Below are positions 1 through 8,471 of a stretch of 22,959 nt of DNA, in pieces. Position numbers and translations under genes: made by a program. Source of the stretch: DATARH01 sp035309005 (GTDB taxonomy: Bacteria > Pseudomonadota > Alphaproteobacteria > ATCC43930 > CGMCC-115725); NCBI GenBank assembly GCA_035309005.1, contig DATGFP010000052.1, forward strand, positions 1-22,959, read 5' to 3'. Numbering within the stretch: the stretch's first letter is position 1; each line of letters begins with the position of its first letter. Under the pieces are notes generated by a model. That model saw only the letters and a list, made by a program, of their open reading frames with translations, had not been told where the DNA came from and made no database searches.

Positions 1-1083
1 GCCGAAGCGCTCGGCATGATCCTGCCCGGCAGCGCGGCGATCCCGGCGGTCCATGCCGACCGGCTGCGCGCCGCCGAGGCCACCGGGCGCGCGGCGATGG
101 CGCTGGCTGCGCAGAACCTCACCCCCAGCAAGATCGTGACCGAGAAATCGATCGAGAACGCGCTGCGCGTCCTGATGGCGATCGGCGGCTCGACCAACGC
201 GGTATTGCACCTGACCGCGATCGCCGGGCGCGCCGGCATCGACATCAGCCTCCAGCGGCTCAACGAGATCAGCGACACGACGCCGGTCATCGTCGATCTG
301 AAGCCGACCGGGCCGCATTACATGGAGGATCTGTTCGCCGCCGGCGGCATCGGCGCGGTGCTGCGCGAATTGCGGCCGCTCCTGCACCTCGATTGCCTGA
401 CCGTGGCCGGCGAGACCCTCGGCGAGCGGCTGGCGGCGCCGGCGGGGCCCGTCGACCGCGAGGTGGTGCGGCCATTGGCCGAGCCGCTGCAGAGGGTGGG
501 CGGCCTCGTCGCGCTGTTCGGCTCGCTGGCGCCGCAGGGCGCGATCTTCAAGCGCTCGGCCGCCGACCCGAAACTCTTCGAGAAGGAGGGCAGGGCGGTG
601 GTCTTCACCTCGCTCGAGGATCTGTCCGCGCGGATCGACGACCCCGCGCTCGACGTGACGCCGGACGATTTCCTGGTGTTGCAGAACGCCGGCCCGCTAT
701 CCGCGTCGGGCATGCCGGAGGCGGGCTACCTGCCGATCCCGCAAAAGCTGGCGCGCGCCGGCGTCAAGGACATGGTGCGCATCTCCGACGCGCGGATGAG
801 CGGCACCGCCTACGGCTCGATTGTCTTGCATGTGACGCCCGACGCGGCCTCCGGCGGCCCGCTCGCCAAGGTGCGTAACGGCGACCGCATCCGCCTCTCG
901 GTCGAAGGCCGCAGCATCGATCTGATGGTGCCGCCCGACGAACTGGCGCGCCGCCCGGCGCCCCTGCCGCCGGTGCCCGAGCGCGGCTACGCCAGGCTCT
1001 ACCGCCGCGAAATCCTCCAGGCCGACAAGGGCTGCGACTTCAATTTCCTGCGCAAACACCCGCTCGGCGAGGGGCGGGCGTGA
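1..1083 (+). CDS. IlvD/Edd-family dehydratase, C-terminal part (5' end outside window)
   Basis: The frame is open from base 1, so this is the C-terminal ~360 residues of a protein that starts upstream. IlvD/Edd enzymes are Fe-S cluster dehydratases acting on dihydroxy acids or sugar acids in the cytoplasm. Visible family signatures are EALGMILPGSAAIPA at the very start, IGGSTNAVLHL (~nt 180-213) and SDARMSGTAYGS (~nt 784-819), whose serine in the RMSG motif is the family's catalytic base. The end, with a GCDFNFL motif, resembles the sugar-acid (arabinonate/xylonate-type) branch more than amino-acid IlvD, but the substrate cannot be fixed from this fragment. The cluster-binding cysteines are expected in the missing N-terminal part. 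The gene stops 94 bp before the dioxygenase gene on the same strand. Confidence 0.9.
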   Translation, partial: AEALGMILPGSAAIPAVHADRLRAAEATGRAAMALAAQNLTPSKIVTEKSIENALRVLMAIGGSTNAVLHLTAIAGRAGIDISLQRLNEISDTTPVIVDLKPTGPHYMEDLFAAGGIGAVLRELRPLLHLDCLTVAGETLGERLAAPAGPVDREVVRPLAEPLQRVGGLVALFGSLAPQGAIFKRSAADPKLFEKEGRAVVFTSLEDLSARIDDPALDVTPDDFLVLQNAGPLSASGMPEAGYLPIPQKLARAGVKDMVRISDARMSGTAYGSIVLHVTPDAASGGPLAKVRNGDRIRLSVEGRSIDLMVPPDELARRPAPLPPVPERGYARLYRREILQADKGCDFNFLRKHPLGEGRA

Positions 1084-1127
1084 CGGCGCGTGCGCGGTTC
1101 TGCCGACAGCTTCCGCACTATGGCATT

Positions 1128-1153
1128 GTCATCCGGGCCTGCGCCGCGATGAC
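1128..1153. repeat. Degenerate half-copy of the dispersed palindromic repeat
   Basis: A short palindrome GTCATCC...GATGAC lies in the 94-bp gap before the dioxygenase gene. Its right part (GCCTGCGCCGCGATGACGG) differs by one base from the right arm of the repeat at 17019-17108, so it looks like a decayed single unit of the same family. It lies 24 bp upstream of the dioxygenase start and would be in its 5' leader if transcription begins upstream. Confidence 0.55.
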
Positions 1154-1177
1154 GGCTTTCTTGGAGACGATTGCGCT

Positions 1178-2071
1178 ATGGCGATATCGATCAGCCCGTT
1201 GACGCCTGGAGGGGATTTTGCCGGCGAGGTTTCCAGCGTCGATTGCCGGCTTCCGCTCGCTGCGGATGCGGTGGCGGCGATCGAAGCGGGGATGGACCGC
1301 TACGCCGTGCTGGTGTTCCGCGGCCAGGATTTGAGCGATGCCGAGCAGATCGCCTTCACCAAGCATTTCGGCGAATTGGAGAATTATGCCTCGCCAGGCC
1401 ATATCAGGAGCCAGAAGGCGCAGCGGCTCGGACCCGGCATCGCCGATTTCTCCAACCTCGACCGAGACGGCAACATCATGTCGGCCGAGGACCGGGTGTG
1501 GTTTTTCAAGCTCGGCGACCGGCTGTGGCATTCCGACAGCTCGTTTCGCCCGATCCCGGCGAAATATTCGCTGCTCTCCGGCCGGGTCGTCCCGTCGTGG
1601 GGCGCCGACACCGAATTCGCCGACATGCGCGCCGCCTACGATGCGCTCGATCCGCGCACCAAGGCCGAGATCGCGGACCTCGTGTGCGAGCACTCGCTGA
1701 TCTATTCGCGCGAGGCGATCGGCTTTACCGATTTGAGCGCCGAGGAGATCGCCGCCTTCAAGCCGGTGCGGCAACGCCTGGTGCGCACCCACCCGGCGAG
1801 CGGCCGCAAATCGCTGTTCCTCGCCTCGCACGCCGGCGCGATCGTCGGCTGGACGATCCCCGAAGCCCGCATGTTCCTGCGCGACCTCGTCGAGCACGCG
1901 ACGCAGCGCGAGTTTGTCTACGCCCATAAATGGCGGGTCGGCGATCTGGTGATGTGGGACAACCGGCAGACCATGCACCGCGCCCGGCGCTTCGACCGCA
2001 ACGAGGTGCGCGACGTGCGGCGCACGACGCTGGCCGGCGACGCCCCGACGATTCCCGAGGCGGCGCAATGA
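1178..2071 (+). CDS. TfdA/TauD-family 2-oxoglutarate-dependent dioxygenase
   Basis: A 297-residue protein, close to the ~287 residues of TfdA (2,4-dichlorophenoxyacetate dioxygenase). These enzymes are cytoplasmic Fe(II)/2-oxoglutarate oxygenases that hydroxylate and cleave substrates such as aryloxyacetates or taurine. The iron triad is visible: H118 and D120 in LWHSDSSF, and H267 in the NRQTMHRARRFD segment. The arginines at 278-282 (VRDVRR) sit where the 2-oxoglutarate carboxylate ligand is expected. The ATG at 1178 has GGAG at 1163-1166. The stop overlaps the next start as ATGA, so the two genes are probably translationally coupled. The substrate is unknown: TfdA homologues are common in soil alphaproteobacteria, and the herbicide function should not be assumed. 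Confidence 0.9.
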   Translation: MAISISPLTPGGDFAGEVSSVDCRLPLAADAVAAIEAGMDRYAVLVFRGQDLSDAEQIAFTKHFGELENYASPGHIRSQKAQRLGPGIADFSNLDRDGNIMSAEDRVWFFKLGDRLWHSDSSFRPIPAKYSLLSGRVVPSWGADTEFADMRAAYDALDPRTKAEIADLVCEHSLIYSREAIGFTDLSAEEIAAFKPVRQRLVRTHPASGRKSLFLASHAGAIVGWTIPEARMFLRDLVEHATQREFVYAHKWRVGDLVMWDNRQTMHRARRFDRNEVRDVRRTTLAGDAPTIPEAAQ

Positions 2072-2664
2072 CGGCCGGCGATAAGCTGCCCGAGCGGGCC
2101 GCCTCCCTCATCGATTTCTGGTTCGGCCCGCCGGGCGACCCGGAGCGCGAAGCGCATCGGCCGATCTGGTTCAAGAGCACGCCGGAGCACGACGAGCGGT
2201 TGCGCAATCTCTTCCTCGCCGATTACGAGCGGGCGGAGGCGGGTGCGCTCACCGCATGGGAGCAGGCGCCCTATAGCGCGCTGGCGCTCTTGCTGCTGCT
2301 CGACCAGCTGCCGCGCAACCTCTTCCGCGACACGCCGCGCGCCTACGCGACCGACGCGATGGCGCGGGCAGCCGCCGACCGCGCCCTGGCGCGGGGGTTC
2401 GAGGCGGCCGTGCCGCCGGTTTGGCGCCTCTTCTTCTATATGCCGTTTCATCACAGCGAAGAACTGGCCGACCAGCGCCGCGCGGTGGAATTGTTCGCGA
2501 CCCTGCCGGAGCGCGACCACCGCGGCGCGCTCGGGCGCTACGGCATGCGCTATGTCGAGGTGATCGAGCGCTTTGGCCGCTTTCCCCACCGCAACGCGAT
2601 CCTCGGCCGTCCTTCGAGCGCCGAAGAGGAGGCCTTTCTGGCCGAACGCCGCAAGCCGTCGTGA
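2068..2664 (+). CDS. DUF924 family protein
   Basis: A 198-residue protein of the DUF924 family, predicted all-helical, soluble and TPR-like, with no established biochemical role. Family hallmarks are the N-terminal LIDFWFGPPGD segment, RPIWFKSTPEHDERLR, LLLLDQLPRNLFRDTPRAYATD, the FFYMPFHHSE segment, and RYGMRYVEVIERFGRFPHRN near the C-terminus. The frame stays open further upstream, but the ATG at 2068 is chosen because it begins where the family alignment begins and makes the 4-base ATGA overlap with the dioxygenase stop. The gene ends convergently against ugpC, with a palindromic repeat between them. Confidence 0.9.
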   Translation: MTAGDKLPERAASLIDFWFGPPGDPEREAHRPIWFKSTPEHDERLRNLFLADYERAEAGALTAWEQAPYSALALLLLLDQLPRNLFRDTPRAYATDAMARAAADRALARGFEAAVPPVWRLFFYMPFHHSEELADQRRAVELFATLPERDHRGALGRYGMRYVEVIERFGRFPHRNAILGRPSSAEEEAFLAERRKPS

Positions 2665-2711
2665 TCTCCGCTGTTTTCGCCGACGCACGCTGAAGCGCCG
2701 CCAAAATTGAC

Positions 2712-2795
2712 CCGCATTCCCGGCGCAAGCCGGGACCCACCAAGCAGCGTCCGGGGCGGCTGAAAAGTGGGTCCCGGCTTTCGCCGGGAATGCGG
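2712..2795. repeat. Palindromic repeat element (GGGAATGCGG-ended copy)
   Basis: Two 29-base arms, 2712-2740 and 2767-2795, are complementary apart from their small loops. Each arm is itself a mini-hairpin (CCCGGC-gcaa-GCCGGG). The element lies between the convergent DUF924 and ugpC genes, where it could form a stable structure at the 3' end of both transcripts. There is no T-run typical of an intrinsic terminator. It belongs to the same family as the copies at 6990-7069 and 17019-17108. Confidence 0.85.
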
Positions 2796-2832
2796 TTTGG
2801 GCTATTGCGCCGCCGGGTGGCGAGCGCGAATT

Positions 2833-3885
<1,053 letters not shown>

Positions 3886-4275
3886 TCAAGGCTCCGGATA
3901 GCGCAGGATCGTGGCGGCGGCGCTGTAAGCGGTCATCGCCCGGTCGCGCGTCAGCAGCGGCACATTCTCGCTCTGCGCCTGGGCGACCAGCATCCGGTCG
4001 AACGGGTCGCGGTGGTGCCTCGGCAGTTTTGCCAGGGCTTTGCAATGCTCGGGCGATACCGGCAGCAGCTCGTAACCTTCCGGTACCTCCAATAGTCGCT
4101 CATTGGCCTCGATCCTGCCGAGGCCGATCAAGATCGCGAACTCCCACAGCGTCACGCAACTGACATAGCGAACCTGCGCATCCTCGATGGCGCGCCGCTC
4201 GCCGGCGCTCAGCGTCTCCGGCTCGGTGCGGCTCCAGAGCAAAATGTGGGTATCGAGGAGGAGGTTGGAGGTCAC
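3886..4275 (-). CDS. vapC: PIN-domain toxin VapC
   Basis: A 129-residue PIN-domain protein, the usual length for VapC ribonuclease toxins, which cleave specific RNAs when not bound by antitoxin. The acidic residues that bind Mg2+ are present: D8 in LLLDTHILLW, E45 in VTLWEFAI, D90/D93 in HHRDPFDRMLVAQA, and D111 in LLTRDRAM. It therefore looks catalytically intact. The start overlaps the antitoxin stop by 4 bases. The gene ends with zero spacing before ugpC, which is unusual for a toxin gene within a transporter operon. Confidence 0.93.
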   Translation of the reverse strand: MTSNLLLDTHILLWSRTEPETLSAGERRAIEDAQVRYVSCVTLWEFAILIGLGRIEANERLLEVPEGYELLPVSPEHCKALAKLPRHHRDPFDRMLVAQAQSENVPLLTRDRAMTAYSAAATILRYPEP

Positions 4276-4544
4276 TCGTCGCCCTTCAACTCTTCAAACT
4301 GTCGCGCCGTGTTCTCGGCCGCCTTCTCGAAATCATCGATGATCTCTTCGGGCAAAGACAGATCCTCAGCCATCCAAAGTCCGCGCAAATCGCCATAAAC
4401 GATCGGCTTTTTCGCCGGCAGCGGCCCGAGGCACGCCACCGGCCGGCCGTTGCGGGTCACGACGATCTGCTCGCCGGCTTCGGCGCGCGCGACCAGCGCG
4501 GCGAACCCGGCCTTGGCCTTGGCGATGGATATCTCGGCGCTCAT
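4272..4544 (-). CDS. vapB: Phd/YefM-type antitoxin (VapB)
   Basis: A 90-residue antitoxin of the Phd/YefM fold. The N-terminal half (ISIAKAKAGFAALVARAEAGEQIVVTRNGRPVACL, given here only as a landmark in pieces: AKAGFAALV, GEQIVVTRNGRPVA) is the DNA-binding, dimerising domain. The acidic C-terminal tail (EEIIDDFEKAAENT) is the part expected to wrap and neutralise VapC. GGAG at 4551-4554 lies 6 bases before the ATG. A promoter and a perfect 9-bp inverted repeat immediately upstream suggest autoregulation by the antitoxin or the complex, as is usual for such modules. Confidence 0.92.
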   Translation of the reverse strand: MSAEISIAKAKAGFAALVARAEAGEQIVVTRNGRPVACLGPLPAKKPIVYGDLRGLWMAEDLSLPEEIIDDFEKAAENTARQFEELKGDE

Positions 4545-4557
4545 CGCTTTCTCCGCT

Positions 4558-4577
4558 TATGACCATGGATGGTCATA
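4558..4577 (-). promoter_or_regulatory. Palindromic operator of the vapBC module
   Basis: On the minus strand the site reads TATGACCATCCATGGTCATA: two perfect 9-base inverted arms separated by 2 bases. It lies 13 bases upstream of the antitoxin ATG and overlaps the predicted -10 box, the position expected for a repressor site. Binding by the Phd-type antitoxin is inferred from the usual autoregulation of these modules. Confidence 0.75.
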
Positions 4578-4602
4578 TATTGGCGGCGCCGCGCCTGCGC
4601 AA
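4574..4602 (-). promoter_or_regulatory. Predicted sigma70-type promoter for vapB-vapC-ugpC
   Basis: On the minus strand a -35-like TTGCGC (4602-4597) is followed after exactly 17 bases by TATATG (4579-4574). The last four bases of the -10 box are the first four of the operator. Predicted transcription starts near 4567, giving a short leader of about 20 bases. The promoter lies downstream of the GNAT stop, so vapB, vapC and ugpC can be transcribed separately from the upstream ugp genes. Confidence 0.6.
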
Positions 4603-4617
4603 GCGGGCGCGGCTAGG

Positions 4618-5073
4618 CTAGGTCGATTTTCCCGGCTCCCACCGCAGGCGCGCGTCGCCCACGGCGCGAAAGCCGAGTTTTTCGAGGCGACGGGCGGTTT
4701 CCGACTTGTTTTGCGGCGGCACGCTTGCGGTCACCGGCACCATGCGCGCCTGCACCTTCGCGACAAGCGCGGCGAAAATGCCCTGGTTGCGGTGCTCCGT
4801 CGCGACCCCGGCGTGGTGCAGTTCGAGGATCTCGTGCTCGGCGTAATGGCGGCCGTGCTGGGTGGGTTCGACCAGCACGAAGCCGACGATGCGGTTGGTG
4901 TCGTCGCAAGCGACCCAGGATTGGCCGGAGCGGGCGCAGTTGCGGGCCAGGACGTAGAGCGCCTCCTCGCGTTCGAGGGTATCGACGAGGAGCGGCATTT
5001 CGGGCGCGAGCTTCAGCAGCAGCGCGTGGATTTCGGCCGCGTCGTCGAGCCCGGCCGGACGGTAGCGGATCAT
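4618..5073 (-). CDS. GNAT-family N-acetyltransferase
   Basis: A 151-residue single-domain GNAT enzyme, which transfers an acetyl group from acetyl-CoA to an amine; the substrate is unknown. The central acetyl-CoA-binding segment is visible as HHAGVATEHRNQGIFAALV (86-104), with R95-N-Q-G-I-F replacing the canonical Q/RxxGxG/A pyrophosphate loop. The ending EKLGFRAVGDARLRW is the typical GNAT C-terminal strand. The ATG at 5073 overlaps the ugpE stop as ATGA, which supports this start and suggests coupling to ugpE. It is not part of the classical ugpBAECQ operon and sits where ugpC would be expected. Confidence 0.88.
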   Translation of the reverse strand: MIRYRPAGLDDAAEIHALLLKLAPEMPLLVDTLEREEALYVLARNCARSGQSWVACDDTNRIVGFVLVEPTQHGRHYAEHEILELHHAGVATEHRNQGIFAALVAKVQARMVPVTASVPPQNKSETARRLEKLGFRAVGDARLRWEPGKST

Positions 5074-5930
5074 TTCTCGGCTTCGACGAGGCCGCGCACG
5101 AACCAGCGCTGCATCAATAGCACCACCAGGGCCGGCGGCAGGATCGCCAAGAGCGTCGTCGCCATCACGATCGGCCATTCGGTCTGCGCGTCGCCGTTGC
5201 CGATCATCTGCCTGAGGCCGATCACGATCGTCGTCATCGCCGGCCGGTCGGTGACCAGCAGCGGCCACAAATACTGGTTCCAGCCGTAGGTGAAGAGGAT
5301 CACGAAGAGGGCCGCGATGTTGGTGCGCGACAGCGGGATCACGGTGTCCCAGAGAAAGCGCCAGGGGCCGGCGCCGTCGATCTTGGCGGCTTCCACCAGT
5401 TCGTCCGGGATCGTCAGGAAGAACTGGCGGAACAGCAGCGTCGCGGTCGCCGAGGCGATCAGCGGCAGGGTCAGCCCGGCGTAGCTGTCGATCAACGAGA
5501 GGTCGGAGGCGATCTGGTAGGTCGGGATGATGCGCACTTCGACCGGCAGCATCAGCGTCACGAAGATCGCCCAGAAACACACTCGGCGCAGCGGAAAGCG
5601 GAAGAAGGTGACGGCGTAGGCCGAGGGCAGCGAGATCGCGATCTTGCCGAGCGCGATCGCCAGCGCCATTACCAGGCTGTTCCACAGCATCGCGGAAACT
5701 GGCTGGCCGCTGGTTTTGGCGGTGCCGGCGGCGAGCGCCTCGGCGACATTGCCGAAGAGGTGCGGCCCCGGCGCCAGGCTCATCGGCGCCGCCAGGATGT
5801 CGCCCAGCGTGTCGCTCGCCGCGACCAGCGCCACATAGAGCGGAAACAGCACAATGAGGAGGCCGAGGATCAGCACCGCGTGCGGGATCCAGGCGCTGCG
5901 CTTGGCGACCACCATGCCTTCGGCCGTCAT
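5070..5930 (-). CDS. ugpE: Glycerol-3-phosphate ABC transporter permease UgpE
   Basis: A 286-residue inner-membrane permease; E. coli UgpE is 281. The first membrane segment is at about 14-38, with further hydrophobic segments to residue ~280. The cytoplasmic EAA loop that contacts the ATPase is seen as ELVEAAKIDGAGPWRFLWD. It pairs with UgpA to form the channel for sn-glycerol-3-phosphate or glycerophosphodiesters. The frame is open much further upstream, but the ATG at 5930 gives an ATGA overlap with the ugpA stop and the family's normal length. A second ATG lies five codons further in. Confidence 0.93.
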   Translation of the reverse strand: MTAEGMVVAKRSAWIPHAVLILGLLIVLFPLYVALVAASDTLGDILAAPMSLAPGPHLFGNVAEALAAGTAKTSGQPVSAMLWNSLVMALAIALGKIAISLPSAYAVTFFRFPLRRVCFWAIFVTLMLPVEVRIIPTYQIASDLSLIDSYAGLTLPLIASATATLLFRQFFLTIPDELVEAAKIDGAGPWRFLWDTVIPLSRTNIAALFVILFTYGWNQYLWPLLVTDRPAMTTIVIGLRQMIGNGDAQTEWPIVMATTLLAILPPALVVLLMQRWFVRGLVEAEK

Positions 5931-6811
5931 GCGTAATGTACCCGGCGCTCGATGAAGCGGAACTGCACCGCGGTCAAAAGGATCACGATCGCCATCAGAA
6001 TGACCGATTGCGCCGCCGAGCCGCCGAGATCGAGCCCGACGATGCCGTCGTACCACACCTTGTAGACGAGGATTTCGGTGGCCTTTGCGGGGCCGCCTTG
6101 CGTCACGTTGTGGATGACCCCGAACGTGTCGAAAAACGCGTAGACGATGTTGACGACGAGGAGGAAGAAGCTGGTCGGCGCGAGGAGCGGAAAGACGATC
6201 GTCCAGAAGCGCCGGCGCGGGCTGGCGCCGTCGATCGCGGAGGCTTCGATCAACGAGGGCGGGATCGCCTGCAGCCCGGCGAGGAAAAACAGGAAATTGT
6301 AGCTGATCTGCTTCCAGGCCGCCGCCAGGATCACCAAGAGCATCGCCTGGCCGCCGTCGAGGAAGTAGTTCCAATCGATGCCGAGCGTGCGCAGCAGCGC
6401 GGCGAGGATGCCGATGCCGGGGTTGAACATGAAGAGCCACAAGACGCCGGCGATCGCCGGCGCGATCGCATAGGGCAGGAGCAGCACGGTCTTGTAGAAG
6501 GCGGCGGCGCGCACCACCCGGTCGGCCATCACCGCGAGCAAGAGGCCCGGCGCCAGAGCCAGGAGCGCCACCGCGAAGCTGAAGAACGCGGTCAGCCCGA
6601 ACGACGAGAGGTAGTCAGGGTCGGCGAAGAGGGTGGTGAAATTGGCCGCGCCGACAAAGCGGGTGGCGAGGCCGAAGGCGTCGCCGCCGGTCACCGATTG
6701 CACGACCGCCTGGGCCGCCGGCCAGAAGAAAAAGACGATCGTCACCGCGAGCTGCGGCAGCAGCAGCACCGCCGGGCACAGCCAGCCGGAAAAGACCACC
6801 CGCCGTTCCAT
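5927..6811 (-). CDS. ugpA: Glycerol-3-phosphate ABC transporter permease UgpA
   Basis: A 294-residue permease matching the length of E. coli UgpA (295) and recognisable throughout: VFFFWPAAQAV, LLLPYAIAPAIAGVLWLFMFNPG, AWKQISYNFLFFLAGLQAIP and the EAA loop SLIEASAIDGASPRRRFW. It is an inner-membrane protein with about six transmembrane segments. An in-frame TAG lies two codons before the ATG at 6811, so the start cannot be further upstream. No clear ribosome site precedes it, and 262 bp containing two palindromic repeats separate it from ugpB, so expression of ugpA may be set lower than that of ugpB. Confidence 0.95.
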   Translation of the reverse strand: MERRVVFSGWLCPAVLLLPQLAVTIVFFFWPAAQAVVQSVTGGDAFGLATRFVGAANFTTLFADPDYLSSFGLTAFFSFAVALLALAPGLLLAVMADRVVRAAAFYKTVLLLPYAIAPAIAGVLWLFMFNPGIGILAALLRTLGIDWNYFLDGGQAMLLVILAAAWKQISYNFLFFLAGLQAIPPSLIEASAIDGASPRRRFWTIVFPLLAPTSFFLLVVNIVYAFFDTFGVIHNVTQGGPAKATEILVYKVWYDGIVGLDLGGSAAQSVILMAIVILLTAVQFRFIERRVHYA

Positions 6812-6854
6812 GCGCTAGTGGTCCAGCCGAAAAAGACGGGTTTGATCGTTCATT

Positions 6855-6936
6855 CGTCACCCCCGCGCAAGCGGGGGGCCAGGAGCGGCAGGCATAGCGC
6901 CGGCCGCCCTGGATGCCCGCTTTCGCGGGCATGACG
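6855..6936. repeat. Palindromic repeat element (CCCCGC subtype) between ugpB and ugpA
   Basis: The arms are 6855-6883 (CGTCACCCCCGCGCAAGCGG, then GGGGCCAGG) and 6907-6936 (CCCTGGATGCCCGC... ending GGGCATGACG). Each arm folds as a small hairpin, and the two arms pair with a few mismatches. This is the second sequence subtype, sharing its core with 17161-17245 and 22803-22826. It sits in tandem with the CCCGGC-subtype copy at 6990-7069. Confidence 0.8.
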
Positions 6937-6989
6937 AGGAACCAAGTGTTGCAGTCTATTCACTAGGTTGCCGCCGCTACCTCTTTTTT

Positions 6990-7069
6990 GTCATCCCGGC
7001 GCAGGCCGGGACCCACTTGTCCGCTGCAGTTCCGTCTGAACCATGGGTCCCGGCCTTCGCCGGGATGAC
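6990..7069. repeat. Palindromic repeat element (CCCGGC subtype) just after ugpB
   Basis: The arms are 6990-7015 (GTCATCCCGGCG... ending GGGACCCA) and 7044-7069 (TGGGTCCCGG... ending CGGGATGAC), nearly perfectly complementary, each with an internal hairpin. The element begins 4 bases after the ugpB stop. On the transcribed strand it is followed by an A-rich rather than a T-rich run, so it does not look like an intrinsic terminator. Its position is like that of REP elements in transporter operons such as E. coli malE-malF. Confidence 0.85.
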
Positions 7070-7073
7070 GGGT

Positions 7074-8390
7074 TTATTGGGTATTCTTCTGAAACTGCCG
7101 CAGCAGCGCGTTGCCGCGGGTGACCGCGTCGTCGAGCGCGGCTTTCGGCGTCGCCTTGCCGGAGAACGCCGCCTCCAGATCCTCGGCGATGACGTCGCGG
7201 ATCTGCACCATGTTGCCAAACCGCAAGCCGCGCGAATTGGCGGTCGGCGGCTTCGAGGTCATCTGGATCAGCGCCACTTCGGTCCCCGGGTTCTTGTCGT
7301 AAAACCCCGATGCCTTGGTCGCCTGATAGGCCGCCTTGGTGATCGGCAGGTAGCCGGTGTCTTCGTGCCATTTCTCCTGCACCGGGACGCCCGCGAGGTA
7401 GGTGAAGAACTTGGCGATCCCCTTGTATTGTTCGGGCCGCTTGCCGGCCATCACCCATAGCGACGCGCCGCCGATGATCGAATTCTGCGGCGCGCCCTTG
7501 ACGTCGGGGTAATAGGGCAGCTCGGTGACGCCCCAGGCGAATTTGGCGCCGGTCTTGAAGAGGCCGTAGGCGGCCGAAGAATCGTCGATCATCGCGCAAT
7601 CGCCGCTGACGAAGCGCGGCTCGGGCTCGGTGGTGCGGCCGCTGTAGTCGAAGCTCTTGTCCTTTTGCGCCGCGACGAGATTGGCGACGTGGCGCAGCAC
7701 GGTCGGGTTGTTGAATTCGAGCACGGCGTCCGGGCCGCCCAGGCCGTTGCTTTTGGTGGCGATCGGAATGTTGTGCCAGGCGCTGAAATTCTCGATCTGG
7801 ACCCAGCTGACCCAGGCCGAGGTGAAGCCGCACGGGATGCCGGCGGCGCGCAGCTTTTTTGCGTCGGCGAAGGTCTCGGGCCAGGTCTTGGGCGGTTTCT
7901 CGGGGTCGAGCCCGGCCTTCTTGAAGGCGTCCTTGTTCCAGTAGACGACCGGGGTCGAGCTGTTGAACGGCAGTGACAGCATCTTGCCGTCGGCGGTGCT
8001 GTAATAGGCGGTGACCGCGGGCAGGTAGGCTTTCGGGTCGAAGGGTTCGCCGGCATCCTTCATCAGCTGATAGACCGGCTTGATCGCGCCCTTGGCCGCC
8101 ATCATCGTCGCGGTGCCGACCTCGAAGACCTGCACGATGTCGGGCGGGTGGCCGGCGCGGTAGGCCGCGATCGCCGCGGTCATCGTCTCGGCGTAGGAGC
8201 CCTTGAACACCGGCACGATTTTGTAGTCCGTCTGCGAGGCATTGAAATCGGCGGCGATCTTGTTGATCCGGTCGCCGTTGACCGAGGTCATCGCGTGCCA
8301 CCACTGGATCTCGATCGGCTCGGCCGCGGCGGCGTGCAGCAGCGTGGCAAAGGCCGCCGCGCAGGCGGCGGCGAATATCGTCGGCTTCAT
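7074..8390 (-). CDS. ugpB: Glycerol-3-phosphate-binding periplasmic protein UgpB
   Basis: A 438-residue solute-binding protein, the same length as E. coli UgpB. It captures glycerol-3-phosphate or glycerophosphodiesters in the periplasm and delivers them to UgpAE. A signal peptide is clear: MKPTIFAAACAAAFATLLHA followed by AAA, with likely cleavage near residue 23. UgpB landmarks include YKIVPVFKGSY, QVFEVGTATMMAAKGAIKPVY, PFNSSTPVVYWNKDAFKKAG, ENFSAWHNIPIATK, NSIIGGASLWVMAGK and GYLPITKAAY. The ATG at 8390 is preferred over an upstream in-frame start because the signal peptide begins there and a GGGGGGAGC ribosome site precedes it. It is the first gene of the minus-strand ugp cluster. No ugpQ phosphodiesterase gene is present. 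Confidence 0.96.
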   Translation of the reverse strand: MKPTIFAAACAAAFATLLHAAAAEPIEIQWWHAMTSVNGDRINKIAADFNASQTDYKIVPVFKGSYAETMTAAIAAYRAGHPPDIVQVFEVGTATMMAAKGAIKPVYQLMKDAGEPFDPKAYLPAVTAYYSTADGKMLSLPFNSSTPVVYWNKDAFKKAGLDPEKPPKTWPETFADAKKLRAAGIPCGFTSAWVSWVQIENFSAWHNIPIATKSNGLGGPDAVLEFNNPTVLRHVANLVAAQKDKSFDYSGRTTEPEPRFVSGDCAMIDDSSAAYGLFKTGAKFAWGVTELPYYPDVKGAPQNSIIGGASLWVMAGKRPEQYKGIAKFFTYLAGVPVQEKWHEDTGYLPITKAAYQATKASGFYDKNPGTEVALIQMTSKPPTANSRGLRFGNMVQIRDVIAEDLEAAFSGKATPKAALDDAVTRGNALLRQFQKNTQ

Positions 8391-8471
8391 TCGGGCTCCC
8401 CCCAAGGTATGGCCACCGGATTAGAGCCGGCCGGCGGCCGGTCTCGCACCTTGCCAAATAGCAACCGAAGC

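Noticed and set aside
1118..2068. A 316-codon minus-strand frame opposite the dioxygenase
   Set aside because: No domain is seen; the plus frame has the HxD...H iron triad and a ribosome site.
1178..2071. Naming the dioxygenase TfdA (herbicide degradation)
   Set aside because: The iron triad defines only the superfamily; substrate residues cannot be assigned and no other tfd genes are present.
6990..7069. Hairpin after ugpB read as an intrinsic terminator
   Set aside because: No T-run follows on the transcribed strand, and the same element occurs elsewhere in the window, so a dispersed repeat explains it better.
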